A DNA stretch of 64,000 bases from NCBI GenBank assembly GCA_947451145.1, contig CANFXW010000008.1, positions 62,001 to 126,000 of the forward strand, given 5' to 3'. Numbering within the stretch: position 1 is the stretch's first letter; each line of letters starts with the position of its first letter. Both the position numbers and the translations under genes were made by a program. Shown here piece by piece: positions 35,101-44,523 of this stretch. Origin of the DNA: Sphingomonadaceae bacterium (GTDB taxonomy: Bacteria > Pseudomonadota > Alphaproteobacteria > Sphingomonadales > Sphingomonadaceae). Under the pieces are notes generated by a model. It was not told the DNA's origin, did not search any database, and saw only the letters and a list, made by a program, of their open reading frames with translations.

Positions 35101-36404
35101 CCTGCTAGCATCCCGGGTAGCCAGAGGGCCATTGCCGGAACCGCAATCAACAGGCCAAGGTGGAGGAAATCGGCAATGAGGAAAGAGATAACCCCGCGGA
35201 AAATCGTGCCAAGTGACAGATCTTTGGCAATGCCCTGTATTACGAATATGTTCATGCCGAGCGGCGGATGGACAAAGCCGATCTCCATTGCCCGGACCAG
35301 AAAGATGCCGAACCAGATCGGACTATAGCCCAGATGCACCGCAATCGGCAGGAAGATCGGCGTGGTCAGCAGCATGAGCGCCACACCATCGAGGAATGAG
35401 CCCAGCAGCAGCAGCACCAGCGCCATCGCGACAATCGCGAGGGCAGGACTGGCGTGGAGATCGGTTACCGTGGCCGAAAGCGCTTCAGTGATCCCGGTCA
35501 CGCTGATGAATGCGGCAAAGACGAGCGCACCGATAATCACGACATAGATCATACCAGCCGTGCGCAGGGTGGCGCGGATTGCATCGGTCAGCGTCCCCAG
35601 CGAAAATCCACCGCGGAAAGTCAGCAGCAGAAGAGCGCCGACCACGCCGACGGAAGCAGCTTCGGTCGGGGTGAACCAGCCGACCATCAGTCCGCCAATG
35701 ACGAACAGTATCAACAGAAAGATATCGATCACCTTGCGCAGCGCGGGCAGGCGATCGCGCCATGCGACGCGGGCCGTAGCTGGTCCGAGCGCCGGGTTGA
35801 ATGCGCACAGCAGGACGATCGTCAGCAGATAACTGATAGCCTGGGTAATGCCGGGAACGATGGCTGCGGCGAAGAGCTTGCCGATCGATTGCTCGGCGAT
35901 GATGCCAAAGACGATCAGGGCGCCTGATGGCGGCGTCAATGATCCCAATGTGCCGCCTGCTGCCAGGGCGCCCGAGGCAAAGCCGGGATGATAATTTGCC
36001 TTGCGCATTTCGGGCAGGGCAACCGAGCTGATTGTAGCCACAGTGGCGAGGCTTGAGCCGCTGATCGCGCCAAAGCCCGCGCAGCCGCCAATTGACGCCA
36101 GCGCCAGTCCGCCGCGCCGGTGGCCGACAAATTTTGCCGCCACATCAAAGAAATCGCGGCTGGCCCCTGCGGCGAAGCAGATATGCGCCATCAGCAGGAA
36201 CAGAGGTAGGACGCCAAGTTCGTACTTCGAAATGATCTCGAACGAGACGACACCGCCCTTGATCAGCGCGGCTTCGGGCGAGATCATCAGCGCCAACCCA
36301 CCCAAGCCAACCAGCAGCAGACCAACCCCGATCGGCACGCGCAGCGCCAGCAAGACAAGCAGGATGACGACACCCAGCAGGCCAATGGTTTCGGGTGCGA
36401 TCAT
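35097..36404 (-). CDS. TRAP transporter large permease (DctM family)
   Basis: A 435-residue inner-membrane protein with 12 or so helices, the sodium-coupled transport subunit of a tripartite ATP-independent transporter. Family features: 'LLALRVPIGVGLLL', 'GAISGSSLATVATISSVALPEM', 'GTLGSLTPPSGALIVFGIIAEQSIGKLFAAAIVPGI' and 'LLLGSFLDGVALMLLTTPIFLP'. It overlaps both neighbours by 4 bases, giving the order Q-M-P. Confidence 0.93.
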   Translation of the reverse strand: MIAPETIGLLGVVILLVLLALRVPIGVGLLLVGLGGLALMISPEAALIKGGVVSFEIISKYELGVLPLFLLMAHICFAAGASRDFFDVAAKFVGHRRGGLALASIGGCAGFGAISGSSLATVATISSVALPEMRKANYHPGFASGALAAGGTLGSLTPPSGALIVFGIIAEQSIGKLFAAAIVPGITQAISYLLTIVLLCAFNPALGPATARVAWRDRLPALRKVIDIFLLILFVIGGLMVGWFTPTEAASVGVVGALLLLTFRGGFSLGTLTDAIRATLRTAGMIYVVIIGALVFAAFISVTGITEALSATVTDLHASPALAIVAMALVLLLLGSFLDGVALMLLTTPIFLPIAVHLGYSPIWFGIFLVRAMEIGFVHPPLGMNIFVIQGIAKDLSLGTIFRGVISFLIADFLHLGLLIAVPAMALWLPGMLAG

Positions 36405-36940
36405 GGATAGGCCTCATCCGGTGCGGCCCGAAAGGCGAGGCGGAAGAAACGCAGGGCAATCAGCAGCGCGAACACGATCCAGATCGCACGCAGCCAGCGC
36501 AGCGGAATATGTAGCAGTTCGGTCTGTTCAAAGCCGTTCCACAGATCGCTCGCCACCCAGGCCGATCCCGCGGCGAGGGCCAGAAATGTCAGGCCGCTGA
36601 CAAAGCTGGCCGCGCGGCCCAGTCGTGCTGCCGCGCTTGGTGAAAGGCGCTCGGCAACGATGTGCACCGAAGCATGGCCACCGCAAATCGTGGTGATCAA
36701 CATGGCAGAGGTGGTGAGCAGGACCACGGCGCCTTGCACCAGCTCGATCGATCCCAACAGGTGCAATCCCGTATGGCGTCCTGCCACGGCGATGGCATCA
36801 GTTGCCGTAGCAGCCATCAATCCGAAACCGCCCAAAGTATAGGCAGCACTTGCCAGCCAGCCGCGTCCGGCGCCCGAATTGGCAGCCGTCCGGTCGCTGA
36901 CGTCCGACAGGATTTCATCCGGTGTTGCCGGTTGTTGCAT
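36401..36940 (-). CDS. TRAP transporter small permease (DctQ family)
   Basis: A 179-residue membrane protein with four hydrophobic helices and the usual 'HASVHIVAERLSPSAAARL' segment of the small TRAP subunit. It has a longer N-terminal tail (about 30 residues) than many homologues. GAGAGG lies 5 bases before the second of two adjacent ATGs (36940), which I prefer over ATG 36943. It is the first gene of an eight-gene leftward operon and is divergent from a MarR regulator. Confidence 0.85.
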   Translation of the reverse strand: MQQPATPDEILSDVSDRTAANSGAGRGWLASAAYTLGGFGLMAATATDAIAVAGRHTGLHLLGSIELVQGAVVLLTTSAMLITTICGGHASVHIVAERLSPSAAARLGRAASFVSGLTFLALAAGSAWVASDLWNGFEQTELLHIPLRWLRAIWIVFALLIALRFFRLAFRAAPDEAYP

Positions 36941-37018
36941 CATGTCCTCTCGCTCTTCTGATCCGGCCGATGGTTGACATAGCCGGACCCCGGTCGTCTA
37001 ATGAACCGAAGATTCAGA

Positions 37019-37037
37019 TTGTAGAATAATTCAACTA
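37019..37037. promoter_or_regulatory. Candidate MarR operator in divergent promoter
   Basis: GAATAATTC (37024-37032) is a perfect 9-base palindrome that extends imperfectly (8 of 9 arm positions over 19 bases do not all match; 3 of 5 outer pairs do). It is AT-rich and sits between the TRAP operon and the MarR gene, the size and place expected for a MarR dimer site. No direct evidence ties the two. Confidence 0.35.
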
Positions 37038-37070
37038 TATTTCCTGTCAACAAAATGAGTGAAATCGGCG

Positions 37071-37568
37071 ATGAGTGTCCTCCCCAGTGCTGCCAACCGC
37101 CAGGATGAAGTCAGAAGTGACCACCTTCGGCTCGGCCGACTGGGCAATTTTGTCGGCTTCCGTCTGCGCCGGGTGCAAAACCAGCTCTCGCGCATTTTCG
37201 CGAACGAAACCGCCGGACAAGGACTGCGTCAGGGCCTGTTTTCGTCGCTAGCGATCATCAGCGCCAATCCGGGTATCTCGCAAAGCGAGCTTTCGCGCGA
37301 AGTGGGGCTGGACAAGTCGGTCACTGTGACGATGGTCGATGAAATGGAGAAATATGGCTGGGCCGAGCGTCGCCGATCGAGCCATGATCGCCGCCGCCAT
37401 GCGCTCTATGTTACGCCTGCCGGAGAGATTCGCCTGAACGAATTGTTCGCCATCATGGAGCAGACCGAGTCTGCAGCTCTGCATCAGCTTTCCGATGGCG
37501 AGATGCAGATGCTGAGCGAACTGCTTGACCGGATGTACGACGCAATCGTGCGCGAGAATGGCATCTAG
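37071..37568 (+). CDS. MarR-family transcriptional regulator
   Basis: A 165-residue winged-helix regulator. Recognition helix region 'GISQSELSREVGLDKSVTVTMVDEMEKYGWAERR' is followed by the wing 'SSHDRRRHALYVTPAGE' with the conserved DxRxR pattern. It probably binds an aromatic or other organic acid. ATG 37071 is the simplest start; GTG 37059 is in frame but neither has a strong ribosome site. It is divergent from the TRAP/CoA-transferase operon, so it most likely represses it until substrate is present (inference). Confidence 0.9.
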   Translation: MSVLPSAANRQDEVRSDHLRLGRLGNFVGFRLRRVQNQLSRIFANETAGQGLRQGLFSSLAIISANPGISQSELSREVGLDKSVTVTMVDEMEKYGWAERRRSSHDRRRHALYVTPAGEIRLNELFAIMEQTESAALHQLSDGEMQMLSELLDRMYDAIVRENGI

Positions 37569-37797
37569 CCTTTCTAACCGGTCGGCTACTGGGATAGTTG
37601 ACTTTCTCCACTAATTGCGGAACACATAGGCTGTCCTGAGGGTGTAAGCGCCTTCATCGGTGCGCCACAACGGCGACTGAGGGGCAGTGGAGAGTGTGAT
37701 TCGCCTGAATTCGGCATGGCTCAAACCGGCCTGCTCACACCTCTCCCCGGCCCGGGTAATCGGTTCAGGTAACGCTTTCGAGCGGGAGGAAAAGACT

Positions 37798-40479
37798 ATG
37801 GCAAATTCTCGGGCAGTTTCGAGCACGTTCACCCTTCATGGTTCGAGCCTGGCGCTTACCTTGGCAATGCTGGCCCCCGCGCCGGCTTTGGCGCAGGCAG
37901 CGCCCGCTGCCGACAATGCCGAACCAGCCAGCGAGATTGTCGTCACCGGCAGCCGTGTTCGCGGCGAAGCGCCAATTGGCTCGGCGGTGACCAGTCTGGG
38001 TGCGTCCGACATCGCCGCTTCGGGCCGCGTCACACTTGACCGTGCGATCAAGGAATTGCCGCAGGTTTTCGATCTTGGTGTTTCGGAAAACTCGCGAGGC
38101 CAGTCTGGTGGTGCAGGTAATATCGTTTACGGCAACTCTATCAACCTGCGCGGCATTGGCCCGAATGCGACGCTGATCCTTATCGATGGTCACCGTGTAA
38201 CCAACAACAGCCGCTCGACTGATCCTTCGGTCTTGCCGACCCTGGGTGTCGAGCGTGTGGAAATCGTCGCGGATGGCGCCTCTGCCATTTATGGGTCTGA
38301 CGCTGTCGCTGGCGTGGTGAACCTGATTCCGCGTCGTAGCCTAGATGGTATCGAGGCATTTGCCCGCGGCGGCATTTCGGGTGACGGGGCCTATCACGAA
38401 TATGCTCTTGGAGCCGCTTTCGGCAAAAAGTTTGAGCACGGCCAGATCATGGTCGCCTATGAGCACGTCGAGAAGTCGAATCTCAACGGGTTTGACCGCC
38501 CCTTTTTCGCTTCAAACCAGACCGCATTTGGCGGCAATGATTACAGCGTGCTCAAGTGCGCACCCGGTACGATCCGTACAGTGGTTTCGGGCGTCACGAC
38601 CAGTTACGCGATCCCTAATGGTGGGGTGACTTCGCCAAGCCAGCTGGCCGCTGGTACCAGCAATAAGTGCGATGATCTGCAGGGTCAGGATCTGATCCCC
38701 AAGCAAAGCTATGACTCGGTAAATGGCACTTTCACCTACGAGCTTAGTGATTGGCTGACCTTCTTTGCTGACGGCTTTTACAGCCGCCGAACCTTTGATC
38801 GTCTGCCTGCCTATGGCAGCGCAACGCTGTCAGTGCCGCAGACCAATGCCTGGTTCGTCCGTCCGACCGGATTTGCCGGGACCAGCTATTCGCTCGACTA
38901 CAATTTCCGCAATGACGTCGCTCGGAACAATTCCTTTGGATTTGGCGAGAGCTGGCAGGTTACGCCGGGCCTGCGGGCCAAATTGCCCGGCGATTGGCAA
39001 GTGGAAGTGCTGGTCGGCAAGGGCCGGACCAGCGACAATTCGACATCATTATATGGCGTCAACAACACGGCATTGAGCGCCGCCTTGGCCAGCAGCAATC
39101 CGGCAACCGCATTTGATCCTTACGGTCTTGGCCGCACGCAGAAGTCGGTGATTGATGGCATTTTCAACCAGATCTCGATCAACCCCACCATCGGTCATTT
39201 TCTGGGCTATGAAGCCCGGATCAACGGCTCGCTGCTGACCCTGCCCGGCGGCTCGGTGAAGCTGGCGGCCGGCTATGAAGGTCAGGAATTCACCGTCGAT
39301 CTGGGGCTCGCCCGCGGTAATCCCGGTACGGCGGTTGTCTTCACCACGCGCGGACGCCGGGTCGATTCAGGTTATGCCGAATTGGTGGTGCCCCTGTTTG
39401 GCCCTGACAACGCGACTGCCGGATTTGAAAAGCTAGAGCTCGATGCCGCGGTTCGCTATGATCGCTATTCCGACGTCGGCAACACGACCAATCCGAAATT
39501 CGGTATCAACTGGACACCGGTTAACGGCCTGAAGCTCCGCGCAAGTTACGGAACATCATTCCGCGCGCCAACCCTGCCGCAGATCTATGGCAATACCAAC
39601 CAGCTGTTCAACCAGAACTACCAGAATCCGGCTGGCGGCGCTCCGATTGCCGGTGTTGCGCGTTCGGGTGGTAACCTGAGCCTGAAGCCTGAAACCGCAA
39701 CGACCTGGTCATTCGGCGCAGACATCGAACCGATGCATAACCTGAAACTTTCGGCGACCTATTTCAGCGTTGATTACAAGAACCAGGTCATCGCCCTGCT
39801 GTCTGACCTTGCGGTGTTGACCCGCGCTTCACAGTATGACGGGACAGGCCTGATCGTCCAGGGAACGGCTGCGGGAACGATTGTAGCAGACCTGGTCAGC
39901 CAAGGTCTTGCCGTGTCGGGCAGCTTCCCCGGCGGCAATCCGCTGAACGTAACAGTCTATGTCGATGGTCGCAGCCAGAATCTGGGCCGGTCGATCACAA
40001 AGGGCATCGATTTCAACGCCAGCTATACGGTCCCAACGGATTCGATGGGCACATTTGGTCTGACGCTGAACGGCACCTATCTGACCAGCTACCAGACTCG
40101 CCAGACACCGACAGCACCGGCAATCAGCCAGCTTAATCAGATATTCCAGCCGCTGAGGTTCAAGATGCGAGCGGGTGTCAACTGGGAGAAGGGACCGTTT
40201 GCTGTCGGCCTGCGGCTGACCCACCTTAATGGCTACACCAACACAGCGATCACGCCGAACCAGGCCGTGAAGAACTATACACCGATTGATCTCAATCTGA
40301 CATGGCGGGTAGGTGACGAACACCAGATCACCTTCGGGCTGGAGGCGCGGAACCTGTTCAACGTCAGCCCGCCTTATGTGAACATCGCTCCCAGCGTGAA
40401 TGGCAGCGGCGGATATGACGCCACCGCGACGGATCCGATAGGACGCCTGTTTGCCGCTAGCGCAAGGGTCAAATGGTAA
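37798..40479 (+). CDS. TonB-dependent outer-membrane receptor
   Basis: An 893-residue receptor with signal peptide (about 1-32, 'APAPALAQ'), 'EIVVTGSRVRG', plug motifs 'INLRGIGPNATLILIDGHRV' and 'ADGASAIYGSDAVAGVVNLIPRR', barrel landmarks 'LRASYGTSFRAPTLPQ' and 'LGRSITKGIDFN', and a C-terminal aromatic Trp. It belongs to the same broad group as the receptor at 8792 (shared plug wording), but the two are clearly distinct. GGGAGGA 37785-37791 precedes ATG 37798; in-frame codons upstream do not form a signal sequence. It is coupled to a CocE hydrolase (TAATG), suggesting import of the hydrolase's substrate or product. The ligand is unknown. Confidence 0.94.
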   Translation: MANSRAVSSTFTLHGSSLALTLAMLAPAPALAQAAPAADNAEPASEIVVTGSRVRGEAPIGSAVTSLGASDIAASGRVTLDRAIKELPQVFDLGVSENSRGQSGGAGNIVYGNSINLRGIGPNATLILIDGHRVTNNSRSTDPSVLPTLGVERVEIVADGASAIYGSDAVAGVVNLIPRRSLDGIEAFARGGISGDGAYHEYALGAAFGKKFEHGQIMVAYEHVEKSNLNGFDRPFFASNQTAFGGNDYSVLKCAPGTIRTVVSGVTTSYAIPNGGVTSPSQLAAGTSNKCDDLQGQDLIPKQSYDSVNGTFTYELSDWLTFFADGFYSRRTFDRLPAYGSATLSVPQTNAWFVRPTGFAGTSYSLDYNFRNDVARNNSFGFGESWQVTPGLRAKLPGDWQVEVLVGKGRTSDNSTSLYGVNNTALSAALASSNPATAFDPYGLGRTQKSVIDGIFNQISINPTIGHFLGYEARINGSLLTLPGGSVKLAAGYEGQEFTVDLGLARGNPGTAVVFTTRGRRVDSGYAELVVPLFGPDNATAGFEKLELDAAVRYDRYSDVGNTTNPKFGINWTPVNGLKLRASYGTSFRAPTLPQIYGNTNQLFNQNYQNPAGGAPIAGVARSGGNLSLKPETATTWSFGADIEPMHNLKLSATYFSVDYKNQVIALLSDLAVLTRASQYDGTGLIVQGTAAGTIVADLVSQGLAVSGSFPGGNPLNVTVYVDGRSQNLGRSITKGIDFNASYTVPTDSMGTFGLTLNGTYLTSYQTRQTPTAPAISQLNQIFQPLRFKMRAGVNWEKGPFAVGLRLTHLNGYTNTAITPNQAVKNYTPIDLNLTWRVGDEHQITFGLEARNLFNVSPPYVNIAPSVNGSGGYDATATDPIGRLFAASARVKW

Positions 40480-42236
40480 TGCGCGCCTGCTTCGCTGCCC
40501 TTGCGCTGAGCATGCTCGCCGCAGGGGCAGCGGCGCAGGACAATCGCTCTCCTTCGGCAGCGACCGGGCTTAGTCCCAGTCCAGTTGCTTCCAGTTTCGG
40601 CCACTACCAACCGCCCAAACAATATACCGAACAACTGACCTCATCGTTCTATGTAACGATGCGCGATGGCACGAAGATCGCCGTGCTGGTCGCCCGCCCG
40701 GCGAAAGACGGCAAGGTGGTCGAGGGTAAGTTCCCGGTAATCTGGCACCATTCGCTCAGCGCCACCCAGCAACCGGGCGATGGCGTCGGGCCACGCAAGG
40801 GCGGGTTTGTTACTATTCCGACGCTGACAGACTACGGCTACGTCGTGGTGCAGGTGGCGCGGCGCGGCAATGGCCAGTCGCTGGGCACCATGCGCGGTTA
40901 TCATGATCGCAACGAGGCGCACGATGCCTATGAGCTGATCGAGTGGCTGGGCACCCAGCCGTGGTCAGACGGCAATGTCGGGCAGTATGGCTGCTCGAAC
41001 ACCGGCGATGCGGCGATGCACGCGATGACGGTAAACGCGCCGCATCTGAAGGCCGTGTTTGCCGGGTGCTTTTCGTGGAACAAGTACGATGCCATGCGGC
41101 GCGGCGGCATCTTTGCCCAGTGGGGCACGGGTCCGACCCGCACCATCGAGCAAGACATGGCGATCACGCCGGTCGATAGCGATCCCGACAAGACCATGCT
41201 GCGCAAGGCAGCCGAGCAGCACCAGCGCGGCGTGCCTCTGTTCGACGTGTGGAAAGCACTGCCCTATCGCGACAGCTTCTCGCCGCAACTGCAGAGCACC
41301 TTCTGGGCCGAGGGCAGCGCATCGAGCTATCTGCCGCAGATCAAGCAGGGCGGCGTGCCGCTCTACATCGTCGGTGGCTGGCGCGATGAATTGCGCGACC
41401 AGGGCCTGATCGCGCGGATGAACATCCCCGGCGCGCGGATCCTGATTGGCGACTGGCTGCATTGCCAGAACGATGATTTCGCGTTGGTGGAAGAGGCGCA
41501 TCGATTCTTTGACCGCCACCTCAAGCATATCGACACCGGCATCGATCATGACGAGCCGATCCACTATTTCGTTACTGGCGCCAATGCCTGGCGCTCGACC
41601 AGCCAATGGCCGCTGCCGCAGGCGACGCAGACCAGCTTTGCTCTGACGCAAAAGGGGCTGCGGACGGACGGGAAAGGCGCTCCGTTGCAACAGAGCTTTG
41701 CCGTCGATTACGCTGTCAATTGTGTCAATGCCGGTTTCGGCCCGACCATGCAGCCCTGCCATCTCGCCGGCAATGGCCTGTCGTTGGCGGGCGAGCCGCT
41801 CAAGTTTGCGGCCGAATATACCGGCCACGGAATCGCCGATCTGTGGATTGCCGCCGATACGCCTGATGCCAACCTGTTCGTCTATGTCGAGGATGTGGCG
41901 CCGGATGGCACGGTGAAGGTCATCACCGAGGGGCGTCTGAAAGCCAGCCTGCGCAAGCTTGGCACCGCACCATGGGCAATGCCGCCGATTCCCTGGCACC
42001 GTGCTTTTGCCGAAGACGCACAGCCGCTCAAAACGGGTGAGCCGGTCCGCCTGACTTTCGATATCATGCCGGCCTCGTGGCTATTTCAGAAGGGGCACAG
42101 GGTGCAGTTCACATTTACCGGATCGGACTGGCGTGAGCGGGCGCGTGATCCCAATTCGCAGCCCAAGGCAATCACCCTGATCAGCGATAAGGCACATCCC
42201 TCGTCAGTCAGCCTGCCAATCATCAGCGGGAAGTGA
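40479..42236 (+). CDS. CocE/NonD family hydrolase, exported (copy 2)
   Basis: A 585-residue exported hydrolase related to the one at 11703. Signal peptide 'LALSMLAAGAAAQ', then 'MRDGTKIAVLVARP', 'QVARRGNGQS', nucleophile elbow 'GCSNTG', 'GGWRDELRDQ' and 'GDWLHC' (catalytic His), and the C-terminal jelly roll 'EDVAPDGTVKVITEG' and 'WLFQKGHRVQFTFTGSDW'. It lacks the acidic calcium-like insertion of copy 1. ATG 40479 shares its A with the TonB receptor stop (TAATG); ATG 40473 is a near alternative. The receptor and hydrolase pair mirrors the divergent pair at 8792 and 11703. Confidence 0.88.
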   Translation: MRACFAALALSMLAAGAAAQDNRSPSAATGLSPSPVASSFGHYQPPKQYTEQLTSSFYVTMRDGTKIAVLVARPAKDGKVVEGKFPVIWHHSLSATQQPGDGVGPRKGGFVTIPTLTDYGYVVVQVARRGNGQSLGTMRGYHDRNEAHDAYELIEWLGTQPWSDGNVGQYGCSNTGDAAMHAMTVNAPHLKAVFAGCFSWNKYDAMRRGGIFAQWGTGPTRTIEQDMAITPVDSDPDKTMLRKAAEQHQRGVPLFDVWKALPYRDSFSPQLQSTFWAEGSASSYLPQIKQGGVPLYIVGGWRDELRDQGLIARMNIPGARILIGDWLHCQNDDFALVEEAHRFFDRHLKHIDTGIDHDEPIHYFVTGANAWRSTSQWPLPQATQTSFALTQKGLRTDGKGAPLQQSFAVDYAVNCVNAGFGPTMQPCHLAGNGLSLAGEPLKFAAEYTGHGIADLWIAADTPDANLFVYVEDVAPDGTVKVITEGRLKASLRKLGTAPWAMPPIPWHRAFAEDAQPLKTGEPVRLTFDIMPASWLFQKGHRVQFTFTGSDWRERARDPNSQPKAITLISDKAHPSSVSLPIISGK

Positions 42237-42273
42237 TCCGCCACGCCCAGGTGACTTTCATTCCTGCTTGCGA

Positions 42274-43440
42274 TCAGCCCTTCATCAATCGCAGCGCCTG
42301 CGGACTGCGGAAGTTTGAAGAGGGTACCCAGGAGAGTTTTTCGTCCATTCGGGTGAATTCTGGAACGGCCTTGAGGAATTCTTCGAAGACGATCTGGCAG
42401 GCGACCCTTGCGAGCATGGCACCAAGGCAAGAGTGCACACCGCCGCCAAAGCCGAGATGCCGCTTGGGCTTGCGGCCGATATCGTAGACATCAGGGTTAT
42501 CAAACATCCGTTCATCGCGGTTGGCCGAGCCATAGGCCAGCATGACGAAATCACCGGCCTTCATCGTTTGCCCACGCAGTTCGGTATCCACCTGGATACA
42601 GCGCTTGAACCGCTGGGCAGACGTGTTGAATCGCAGGGATTCTTCCATTGCATCGGGGATCAGCGACGGATCGGCAACCAGCGCCCGCCGCGCTTCGGGA
42701 TAGTCGGCCAGATTGAGGGCGAACATGCCCATAAAGCCCGAGAGTGATTCAATGCCCGCCATGATCAGCGTCGTGACGGTCAGTTGGACTTCCTTGTCGA
42801 GCAGCTTTTCGCCATCGATTTCTGCGGTGATGAAGTTTGACAGAAGATCGTCGCCGGGATTCTTCTTGCGCTCCTGAACGAGATTTTCGGCATAGTCAGC
42901 CATCCAGCGGAAGGCGGCAAGGTGTGATTCATTCTTCTGCCGGGTGACCGGATCGGTCTGGACCATCAGGACGGCGTTGTCGCGCACCAGTTCGGCTCCG
43001 TCACGAGGAAGCGCGAAGAGATAGAACAACAGATCGACAGTGATTTTCGAACCGATATCATTGACGAAGTCGAAACTGTCCCCATCCCGGATCGCACCAA
43101 GATGGGTGGCGCAGGAAGCCCGGGCCGGTTCGAGGACATGGTCCAGCGCCCGCTTGGTCATGGCCGATTGGATGAGCGAACGCAGACGGTCATGACGCGG
43201 CGGGTCCGAGCTGCCGAGCGTTGATCCTGCGCGGCCCGGGAATTCGTCGATCAAATTACCCTTGGCCGAACTGTAGGTCCGCCAGTTTGTGAGTGCGTTG
43301 AACACATCATCATAGCGGGACAGAACCCACATCCCGGCTTCTTCACTCCAGAAGCAGGGATGCTCATCGCGCAGGACTTTATAAGCCGGGAAAGGATCGG
43401 CATCGATGTCTGGCGAATAGGGGTCAAAGCGGAATGCCAT
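42274..43440 (-). CDS. Soluble cytochrome P450
   Basis: A 388-residue bacterial P450 with haem loop 'FGGGVHSCLGAMLAR', ExxR in 'EESLRFNTSAQRFKR', and I-helix 'LIMAGIESLSGFM'. In the last, Glu-Ser keeps an acid-alcohol pair, in contrast to the other P450 here. ATG 43440 is chosen because AGAGG lies 7 bases upstream; a start at 43455 is possible. It is divergent from an AraC regulator and convergent with the CocE operon. The substrate is unknown; terpenoid, steroid or aromatic hydroxylation are all possible. Confidence 0.92.
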   Translation of the reverse strand: MAFRFDPYSPDIDADPFPAYKVLRDEHPCFWSEEAGMWVLSRYDDVFNALTNWRTYSSAKGNLIDEFPGRAGSTLGSSDPPRHDRLRSLIQSAMTKRALDHVLEPARASCATHLGAIRDGDSFDFVNDIGSKITVDLLFYLFALPRDGAELVRDNAVLMVQTDPVTRQKNESHLAAFRWMADYAENLVQERKKNPGDDLLSNFITAEIDGEKLLDKEVQLTVTTLIMAGIESLSGFMGMFALNLADYPEARRALVADPSLIPDAMEESLRFNTSAQRFKRCIQVDTELRGQTMKAGDFVMLAYGSANRDERMFDNPDVYDIGRKPKRHLGFGGGVHSCLGAMLARVACQIVFEEFLKAVPEFTRMDEKLSWVPSSNFRSPQALRLMKG

Positions 43441-43556
43441 TGCCGATCCTCTCATATTTTTCTGGCCTATCTATGCGCCATGTTGGATCAATCGACCACG
43501 CAGCTTTCGTGCAATGAATTGGACATTTCGATCAAAATATCTTAGTTTCCCTTGCC

Positions 43557-44495
43557 ATGAACAAGGCAAATTCGGTCAGCCGATATTCGCTGTTTGGCGA
43601 GAGTAATGCTGCAATTGCGCCGGAATTCGTGCATATTGAAACCATTTCAAAGCGCTCCAGCCTCTACGAATGGACAATTTCACCGCATACACACCCTGGC
43701 ATTTTCCAACTGCTGTTGCTTGAGGCGGGTTCGGGTAGAATGGTGACAGATGGGAGTTCTGTCGATCTATGCGCTGGATCCTTGGTGGCTTTGCCAAGTG
43801 GGTGCGTCCATGCCTTTCATTTTGCCCCTGATGCCGAAGGCTGGGTGCTGTCGATTGCTGCGGATCTGTTGGCTGACAGACGGATAGCATCGCTTTGCAG
43901 TGCTGCTCAGTCGCCAGACGGTCAGCCTCGTTGGGTAGCCCTTGATCAGGCGCCGGGCGAAGCAGCAAGGCTTTCGTGGCTTCTGGCCGACTTCGACCGG
44001 GCGTTGGGAACTGATCGCGCCGGACAGCTTGCCGATGCCCAAGCCGCAGAACTTGCGCTGATATTGGCTTTGGCGAGCAAATTCCTGAAATCAGCCACCC
44101 GGTCTGGGCCTCTGCCGGTCAATGCATTTGCCCGCCGGAGAGACGATCTTGTTCGCCGATTTCGCGAACAGGTCGAATTGCACTTTCGCGATAGCTGGGT
44201 TCTAAAGGACTATGTCCGTGCACTCGGCACAACAGCCCCAACCCTGACCCGCGCCTGCCGGGAAGTTCTGCTGAAATCACCCTGGGACTGTGTTCTGGAT
44301 CGGTTGTTGGTTGAGGCCATGCGCAGTCTTACCTATTCGACTGCAACGGTGAGCCAGATAGCAGGCAATCTGGGCTTCGCCGATACCGCCTACTTCTCGC
44401 GCTTCTTCAAAAGCCGGACCGGGATGACAGCGAGCACATTTCGCCAGCGCGGCGCATTGCTTGGGACTTTTGGCGGGGCACTCAAACCGGCGTGA
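43557..44495 (+). CDS. AraC-family transcriptional regulator (PobR-like)
   Basis: A 312-residue activator with an N-terminal cupin-like sensor ('TISPHTHPGIFQLLLLEAGSG', 'LVALPSGCVHAFHF') and a C-terminal double helix-turn-helix. The second helix-turn-helix carries 'VSQIAGNLGFADTAYFSRFFKSRTGMTASTFRQ'. This layout matches the p-hydroxybenzoate-responsive PobR group. It is divergent from the P450 with 116 bases between starts, so it is the likely activator of that gene. Confidence 0.9.
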   Translation: MNKANSVSRYSLFGESNAAIAPEFVHIETISKRSSLYEWTISPHTHPGIFQLLLLEAGSGRMVTDGSSVDLCAGSLVALPSGCVHAFHFAPDAEGWVLSIAADLLADRRIASLCSAAQSPDGQPRWVALDQAPGEAARLSWLLADFDRALGTDRAGQLADAQAAELALILALASKFLKSATRSGPLPVNAFARRRDDLVRRFREQVELHFRDSWVLKDYVRALGTTAPTLTRACREVLLKSPWDCVLDRLLVEAMRSLTYSTATVSQIAGNLGFADTAYFSRFFKSRTGMTASTFRQRGALLGTFGGALKPA

Positions 44496-44523
44496 AGTTG
44501 TCCTCGAAGGTGTCGCTCGCGAG

